Source: Amphibalanus amphitrite | Lineage: Eukaryota > Arthropoda > Thecostraca > Balanomorpha > Balanidae | Reading direction: 5' to 3' | Length of the DNA stretch: 64,000 bases | NCBI RefSeq assembly: GCF_019059575.1 | Contig: NW_024881567.1 | Span: forward strand, 405,001-469,000 | In this document: one piece after another, positions 57,480 to 64,000 of the stretch | Position numbering within the stretch: the stretch's first letter is position 1 | Layout of the letters: each line of letters starts with the position of its first letter | Made by a program: the position numbers and the translations under genes | Notes under the pieces: model-generated | Seen by the model: only the letters and a program-made list of their open reading frames with translations | Told to the model about the DNA's origin: nothing | Database searches by the model: none

Positions 57480-58310
57480 GATGAACAATGTGCAAAGGGG
57501 TCGCACGTGCCTGCTCAGTGCTCAGCAATGGATGCACGTGCCTTCTCAACAATGGTCGTGCTTGCAGGCATCTCCATGGACGAACAATGTGCAAAGGGGG
57601 GGGGCGGGGGGGGGGCGTGCCTCCGCGGCCGCCTGTTGGCTCAGCCGCTGCTGCTGCTTGGCGCCGCTGCTGAGCGCTGCCGGAGACGCCGCTCGCTGCC
57701 GGAGCTGCCGGAACAGTCACCGGAGCTGCCGCCCGCTGCCGGAGCTGCGGGAGCCGGGCCCGCCGCCCATCTGTCAGGACCGCCGACGGCAGCACGCCCG
57801 TCTGTCAGTGCCGGCAGTGGACGCGCGCGGGTGCGGGCCGGGTACGGACGCGCGCGGGTGCGCGCCAGGTACGGGTGCGCGCCGGCTATGGACGCGCGCG
57901 GGTGCGCGCCGGCTATGGACGCGCGCGCGCTTGCGTACCGACGATGGGCGCGCGCGCGTGTATGCCGACCATGGCTGCCGCCCGCTGCCGGAGCTGCGGG
58001 AGCCGGGCCCGCCGCCCATCTGTCAGGACCGCCGACGGCAGCACGCCCGTTGGGTAGGGTCTGTCAGTGCCGGCTGCGGACGCGCGCGGGTGCGCGCCGG
58101 GTACGGACGCGGCGTTCTCGCCGGGTAAGGACGCGGCGCGCGCGCCGGCTATGGACGCGCGCGCGCTTGCGTGCCGACGATGGGCGCGCGCGCGTGCATG
58201 CCGGCCATGGCCGCGCGCGTGCGCCCCAGCCATGGACGCGCGCTAATGCGCGCCGGCGATGGGCACGCACGTGCCTGCTCGGCAATGGATGAGCGACGAG
58301 CGTGCCTTCT
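57480..58310. repeat. Extremely GC-rich compound minisatellite
   Basis: Repeats of GGACGCGCGCGGGTGCGCGCC and GCCGGCTATGGACGCGCGCG, plus a ~70-bp block (CCGCTGCCGGAGCTGCGGGA...) at 57731 and 57978. A 274-residue frame spans it, but long frames occur in other readings on both strands. Confidence 0.85.
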
Positions 58311-58866
58311 CGGAAATTCAAATGAGTATACATGCAGACATCTTCATGGATGGACGCTTTCAATATGTTCAATGTGTTGAAACGGATCTGAGTAAATTGG
58401 AGAGAAACTAGGATAGTTTTAGTCCTGCTCAACTGGTTCTGCCAATAAGTACAAACACCACCTTGCTGCCAACTGCTTACCAAATACCGCATCTGTTGTA
58501 CCCTTGCATGATGCATATGTACATACGGAAACAATAACAGTCTGTTGAAATCTGAAAACATGCACTGCTGAGCACTGTGGATGAATCTGTATGAACCGTG
58601 TGGCCCAGCGAAACCTTCTGGACCAGGTTATAATTGACAGTGAATTAGTAATCAATCCTTGCGAAGAGAAAATAGATGATTGTGCCTTAGATGAGCATAA
58701 TGAAGAAGCGTTCCTGAAGTTGAGTTAGTGGCTTTCCATCATCCATGCCAGATGGCCAAAACACACCATTTCAATACTGTCCCAAAAATATATTTCAAAA
58801 CACTTATTGCATGGCTATACACACCAGCTTACTCGGTCACCACACTCAAACCAAGGCCAGTAGTAT

Positions 58867-59026
58867 AGCAGGCGTCACACTTGTTTTTTGCAACCATGAA
58901 CGAACGAAGAGAGGCGCTGTAGGTTAGGTTGTAGGTAAGGTTAGGTTTGGTTCGGTAAGGTTGGATGACAAAGCAACTCTGGGTATAGCGCTTCTCCTTG
59001 GTTGCAAAAAGAAGTGTGACGCCTGC
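58867..59026. mobile_element. 160-bp TIR hairpin MITE
   Basis: GCAGGCGTCACACTTGTTTT and TTGCAACCA mirrored by TGGTTGCAAAAAGAAGTGTG and ACGCCTGC. Between them is a run of GGTTAGGTT-like units. Confidence 0.75.
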
Positions 59027-60559
59027 TTTATGACTACCCATATAAGTAGACTCAAACACAGTCTACTGATACAAACGTCACTGGTCTCAAGTCTGTGCTC
59101 AATGCACCAGCTGTACACTACTCACAATACGTAAGGACTCAACGTCAGCCACCAATTTTCTACATCAAATTCACATCAGGTTTTCAAAGTAACAATGTAT
59201 GTGCCACTTCTGTACTTTGTGCTACAAACACAGAATAAATGATATCAGTCAGCAATGCATTGCTCATTGTCAGCCAGTCTGCAAAGTCAGTCCGCAGGCT
59301 TTGCAAGTAAGTGCAAAGTCTGCGGAGATCAGTTACTTTACACACCACCAATATCATGCTGCAATGTGCTCAAAATATGCCCATACACCAACAACAAAGC
59401 ACAACCATGAAGCACCACTGATAACACTTAACCTCAAAGCACACAACATGATAATTTATTTATTTTGAGTACCTACAGAAACAGAATGTCTCAAGGCCAC
59501 TCGTGCTCACTCCGAAATCTGCCAGTCGCTCAGCCTTGAACATTGACATTATTTCATCTGAAATCTATTTTCTTCACTTGATCAAAGTTGATCTGCGTCA
59601 TACATCTTACAACGGATGTCTCGAATTATTGGTAACGTTCAGCACTTAGCATTAACATTACGAATGATAGGTAACTTTGGTTCAACGTTCCATCCAAGCT
59701 TCTTCATTGCTGGAGCTATATCACTTTCAAGTTTAATTGCTTGAACTACGACATTCTTGAATTACACTCGGGATGAGCTTAGTTTGAAAGCACACAACAT
59801 AATTTTTTAATTATTTTGATTTTTGATAACCCACAGGATATCTAGAAGCTACACGCACTGGCTACAAAGCCCACAAGTCTTGAACATTCAAATATGAATA
59901 GGAACAGCTTTGTTTCGCACAGATTTCGCACATGGCGGGATGGCGCCATTCCGTCCAACTCATACAGCCTCAGAAATTACAACAACACACTTAACTTACG
60001 GAATATCCGTCAAACAAATCTTATTTACGACGACACGAGCCAATGCTAACAACGCTTGCCAGTTGCGCTAGAGATATTGGAGTGGAGACGTCAGAGAAAA
60101 AAGTCTTTAGATTTCTCCCATTTCCCCACGTAACGTTGAACGGCCGTTGCGGCCTTATCTGGTATGCGACGGCCTTATCTGGCATAAAAAATATCTCTAG
60201 AAGTCTCTAGCTAGTGTTAAGCCTATGGAATTATAGGGAAATGTATCCGAGTACTTGGTACTGCCTCCTCCAGGTACTGGCTGGCAGACGGATCAACTTT
60301 GGAGGCCCACCATTTGGAAATTAGGCAATTTTGAGACGAATGACTTCGGATTGGGGCCTCAGCCACCTTCTTCTACACGTTTCACTGAGTAACTCCGAAA
60401 TTTCGGAAAAAACCCTGATAATACCTTTAAGACATGATAATCCCATTGTCGATGGTTGTTGACAGCCAACCCATATTGTACTGGGCGGATCAGAGATAAT
60501 GCCTGAACTTTAGCAAGCATTATTGGTCTGTCATATTGTTTAGGAATATAAAATAGTGA

Positions 60560-61957
60560 TGGAGGTCATTGAGGATATATGATCTTTACACTACGGGAAT
60601 TCGCCGGTGAAATTACTACGGCCCATAGGGGCAGCGCAGGAACTGTTGTTTTACCATCGCACAGTAGGCGATCTAGGCGTTCTAGCGCTTCAGGGACCCA
60701 AGATACCAAATTGAAAAATATAGCCGGACAATGGTTTAAAATTTTGGGACATGCTCCCAAAAATTCAAAAAGCTGATATTTCTAGAAAAACGCAAAAAAA
60801 TCCAAATTTATTTCCGAATTTCGAAAAAAACGGAATACATGTGATAGTCCCCACGCTCTTCTATCTACATACCAAATTTTAGATCGAAGCCTCCTTTTTT
60901 GGCCAAGTTATAACGAAATAAAAACTGTTCAAAATTGATGACGTCAAATTTTTTAACTCAATTTTTAGCAATTTTAGACCATAAAGCGCAAAACAAAGAC
61001 CACCATTGAACTACCCGTGACGAGCTGCATCGAATCGATACCCATTTTATGCAAAATATCAACTTTAAAATTTGGCCTAATTTGACCTGACCTTGACCTG
61101 ACCTTTTTTTCTTTTCTTTTATAAATTTAGTCCGAACCTTTTTGATGGGAAGGATTCACAAGGACAGAGCCACCGCTAAGCGAAGCTTGTTGCGGTGACC
61201 CCGCCCTCTACCCTCCGATCGCGCAATTCCAGTTCTATGGCAGAATTTAGAGTCCAAAGTTTAACGTGCGCACATAGCCGCGCACGGCCGGTCCCCTCAC
61301 CGACTTCACCTGGCTACGGCCTGCCACCAACCGCAACCATACCTGTCAGGAGGCCCATAAATGTCAAGCGCCCGTTGCGCTTCGAACCCGGACTGTTGTT
61401 GTAACCGGGAACGCGTGCTCTCACCACGCGGAGTCCAACGCCCTACCAACTGAGCTACGGGACCGGGACCTTGACCTTAACTTCACCAGAACATAATCTT
61501 AACTGACCCCAAAGGCTGCTTGACCCACATAATCGCATTTGGCATATAAAATGGACCACAAAACATGCATCACATGATATTTTCATATTGTGACCCTCAG
61601 TGACCTGACCCCTATGAGCTGACCTGGTATCAGTGACCTCAAATAGCAAAATATGTGTTTGAAGAACATTTCCTAATCAATGATTTTCAATGAAATGCAT
61701 TTTACTCTATTTTACAACGCGTTTCTTGAAATGGCTGTAAACGGTGAAAATTCGACATTTGACCTGACCTGTGACGTTATCGGTTTGACCTAGGTCAATG
61801 AAATTGGGTCACAAGGTAGTTCCCTGTTGGGGCTATCCAACACCGTTTGCTGCTTGTCGCTAAGTTGCGTGGTTCTCGAGATCTTAGGGGGGGGGCAAAT
61901 TGCCCCCCCCCCCTCCCCAGCAGGGAAGTTGCTCGGCAGAGCCCAATGGGGCGCGAG
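60560..61957. mobile_element. TTAA MITE-like, family E copy 2 (SINE inside)
   Basis: Matches family E copy 1 on both sides of a SINE. Right end GCGCGAG + TTAA (61958-61961), with G-run, GCAAATTGC, C-run just inside. The unoccupied family B site lies at ~60905. Confidence 0.65.
61108..61470 (-). mobile_element. tRNA-headed SINE
   Basis: Minus strand 5' end has a tRNA-like head: GTAGCTCAGTTGGTAGGGCG (A box) and CCGGGTTCGAAGC (B box). The body is shared with 6853-7089, and the tail AAAAGAAAAGAAAAAAA is A-rich. TTGACC motifs flank both sides, a possible short duplication. Transcription would be by RNA polymerase III. Confidence 0.75.
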
Positions 61958-62168
61958 TTAATAGGTTGTTCCAAAAATAGCATCTTTCTTATGAAATATT
62001 TGCGAAACTCTCAACCTCAACCCCATTAGTACCGGGCTCCTAACGACGACAAAAAACGTCCCTACCCCCGTCAGCGTGGGTTTATCATAAGGATTTTTAG
62101 TAACTCAAAATGAATGACCTTTTCCTCGGATATAGAAAGTTTAAATGTCGAAAATGATGTATTTAGGT

Positions 62169-62195
62169 GAATTTTCACCCACAGGGCATCATCAG
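62169..62195 (-). ncRNA. Hammerhead-ribozyme-like motif, solo
   Basis: CTGATGA, unpaired T, GCCC / GGGT around TGT, GAAAATTC. AATT at the stem III position is self-complementary. Two stem I pairs (GT/AC). No PLE frame next to it. Confidence 0.4.
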
Positions 62196-62458
62196 ACAAG
62201 CAATCGTCACAATTTGAAAATCAAACATCTTTCAGTTGCCGAGCCATAAATGTCACAGTCAGTTAATATTTTTAAAGCTTAGCGTGAAAACCGTGCTATA
62301 CGTCCCTCCCATGAAATGTAGCAAAAATAATACATTCTATCACATGTAAACATCATTGTACAAAATGGCATGCAGGTGTCCGAATGAAACGAGACGTACA
62401 CAATATGCACATGAGACAATATGGAAGATATTACAGATGCAATACCTATTAGTAACTA

Positions 62459-62541
62459 CCTACCTACCTCCGCCATTATCTAAGGCGGAGGTAGGTAGGT
62501 AGGAGGTAGGTTAAATCTAAACATCTAAGGATGTTTAGATT
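62459..62541. repeat. Two adjacent near-perfect hairpins
   Basis: CCTACCTACCTCCGCC pairs with GGCGGAGGTAGGTAGG across ATTATCTAA. Then TAAATCTAAACATC pairs with GATGTTTAGATTTA across TAAG. Confidence 0.9.
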
Positions 62542-62703
62542 TAATTTGCAATTTGAAGCTGAAATGATGAAATCAAATTTTTATCTTACATGTGAAACAA
62601 GCCGACACAACTAAATAAATCATAGACTTCGAGCGCAACTTAACGACTATGTATGTGCCTATATAGTCTCGGATTTTGGGTTTCAGACCTGCACTTAACC
62701 CTA

Positions 62704-63350
62704 ACCCGCGCCCCGCTGGGCTATTCAGCCATACGCGCCCTGCTGGGGGGGAGGGATTCTGCCCCCTGCCTAAATTCCGAACCGATGGTCGTAGAAAGAC
62801 GGGGAAAACGGAAATCGAAAGCTCTCAACAAGGCAGATCTAAAGAGCCTTTTTTTTTTTTTGCTTAAGGCGGATGCATTTATCTGGAGTGTTTGCATTTT
62901 TCCTTAAGGCTTACCCCACTACCCCCTATACAAAATGTATCTGTCGGATTTTCATAATTGTGGCCTAAGGTCAGGTCAATTTTACGACCTCTCCATTATA
63001 GGTTAATGGGAGAAAATTGAAATGCGCCTCTTTTGGACGAATGTCGTTCTTAACCTTCTCAAGCATCGGTTCATGGGTAAACATGACACACTGAATCAGA
63101 AAATTGCCCCTGTCACCCCTCTGTGTGCCCCTGAGGTCATCTCAGGTCATGACAGGTCACCAGCAGTTTTTTTGCTATGACTTTTGATAGAGACGTCCTA
63201 GAGCGGTGAAAACACGTCAGATGGGTTCAGCTCGACGATACAGATCGGCTGATATGCAACATGACCTTTTCCTGTCAGGTCATAACCTTGACCTGAGGTC
63301 AAATTCTCAAAATGACCTTTCAAGGTCCACCTATAGTCTACTCGACGAGA
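62704..63350. mobile_element. TTAA MITE-like, family C/B chimera, decayed
   Basis: Starts CCCGCGCCCCGCTGGGC, as in family C (flank CTAA). From ~62940 it matches family B (AATGCGCCTCTTTTGGACGA). No right terminus before the host exon. Confidence 0.55.
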
Positions 63351-63502
63351 GGAACACGATAATCAGAAAAGCGGTGCCGCTGAAAAGGGAAATAGCCCAA
63401 TGGTCGCCTTTGATGTCTGGGTGGCGGTCTGGCCGCTGCGCGCTGGCTGCACTGGCCCGTGCCGGTGCGCGGTGGCATCGCATCCGCTCGGCTGAGGCTC
63501 AC

Positions 63503-63626
63503 CCGTGCGGCGCTCCAAGGTGACCAGATCTCCGTGGTAGTGACGGGAGACGGCCAGCGCCCGCGGCTGCTCGGCCGTCGCCCCGCTCAGCCCAAAGGCG
63601 ACCAGAAGCAGCAGCCGACACGGCAT
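63503..63626 (-). CDS. Exon 1 (start-codon exon) of a host gene with signal peptide
   Basis: Minus strand, ATG at 63626, donor GTGAGC at 63502, 41 codons plus one base (phase 1). MPCRLLLLVAFGLSGATA is a clear signal peptide with likely cleavage before EQ; it continues EQPRALAVSRHYHGDLVTL. The product would be secreted or membrane-bound. Upstream sequence is GC-rich, with a possible acceptor (TCTCTTCCGCAG) ending at 63659, so a 5' UTR exon may lie outside the window. The split codon G+GC (Gly) joins exon 2 at 49005. Confidence 0.65.
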
Positions 63627-63767
63627 CGCGGCGTCAGCTCATCGGCGGCGGCTGCGGGCTGCGGAAGAGACCGGAGGCGACCGTCAGAGCCACCGGCGCC
63701 AGACCAGCGCACGCCGGTGCACAGTGGGCCGATATGCCATTCTAGCGCGACAGGGCCTGAATCTTCG

Positions 63768-64000
63768 AACGGAACCCCTGGTTTTTCGCGAGTAATTCCC
63801 GTAAAAAGCGGCCGATCGCAACGAAACTTTCAGTACCCTCGCGATTACTACTTTTACAGCTAACCTGAAAATTTCATGACCCTGACCTTAATGATCTTTG
63901 ACCTGTGACCTTCTTTCGAGACCATGTTTGGCCGGAATCGCGATTCAGCGTATGTCGGCTCGCATTAGCCGCGGGTTTCCAGTCTTTTCTTGGTTTAAAG
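63768..64000. mobile_element. Family D MITE-like segment running off the window
   Basis: GGTTTTTCGCGAGTAA, CGGCCGATCGCAACGAAACT and TTTCAGTACCCTCGCG match 28580-28670. The following TGACC-rich sequence also matches. Confidence 0.6.

Larger units (their letters stand above)
56156..60426. mobile_element. TTAA-flanked element, 4.3 kb, non-coding
   Basis: TTAA at 56152-56155 and 60427-60430. Left AGGGATTATCAGGGTTT, right AAACCCTGATAATACCT. The interior holds a GC-rich minisatellite and a small MITE; the rest (56.2-57.4, 59.1-60.4 kb) shows no coding frame. Confidence 0.72.

Noticed and set aside
57468-58292. 274-residue protein with repeated RARVRAGYG units
   Set aside because: Lies in a GC-rich minisatellite; comparable open frames occur in other readings on both strands and there is no recognisable domain.
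58919-58962. Telomere (TTAGG)n remnant
   Set aside because: Only two or three partial units, within a MITE; too short and decayed. The TTAACCCTAACCC at 62696 is likewise a chance join beside a MITE end.

Overview
This is a eukaryotic, almost certainly metazoan, chromosome segment. It has no operons or ribosome binding sites. It does have GT-AG exons, Penelope-like elements (PLEs), LINEs, a piggyBac transposase, tRNA-derived repeats and very long (TA)n, (GA)n and (TC)n microsatellites. An arthropod, possibly a crustacean, is my best guess; it rests on the repeat style and on a faint likeness of the exons to the arthropod Shavenoid family, and the sequence does not prove it.

One host gene can be supported, on the minus strand. 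Three small exons lie in collinear order: a signal-peptide exon (63503-63626), a cysteine-rich exon (48862-49005) and a third exon (6675-6785). All junctions are phase 1, so the frame stays open across them. Nearly everything else in the window would then be intron 1 (14.5 kb), intron 2 (42 kb) and part of intron 3, filled with nested mobile elements.

Layout. 0-5 kb: two truncated GIY-YIG PLE fragments, (TA)n tracts and a TA-flanked MITE. 5-7 kb: decayed repeats, exon 3 and a SINE. 7-13.1 kb: a giant palindrome made of two inverted copies of a TIR element, the left one split by a LINE with a TSD. 13-19 kb: a TTAA-flanked TIR element and a GGTCA-rich MITE. 19-23.4 kb: microsatellites, a USP-like fragment, another MITE and a chimeric LINE. 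23.7-26.5 kb: three nested elements. 27-29.4 kb: two abutting TTAA MITEs. 29.5-32.6 kb: a LINE split by an element with palindromic arrays. 33-37.5 kb: a 471-bp (TC)n tract and head-to-head PLEs. 37.5-41.1 kb: an intact piggyBac-like transposon. 41.1-47.7 kb: a 6.5-kb head-to-head PLE palindrome carrying two further transposons. 48-64 kb: exon 2, nested TTAA elements, a LINE, a GC-rich minisatellite and exon 1.

Three themes recur. (1) PLE 3' ends carry hammerhead-ribozyme-like motifs, usually followed by a (TA)n tract; two families have a paired C3-to-U / G8-to-A core change. (2) Diverse MITEs flanked by TTAA share a G-run/short palindrome/C-run terminal structure and dense GGTCA motifs, and some abut while sharing one TTAA. 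(3) An apparently uncatalogued element carries arrays of about 20-bp palindromes whose 6-bp centre is element-specific. Coordinates of element ends come from reading inverted repeats and duplications by eye.
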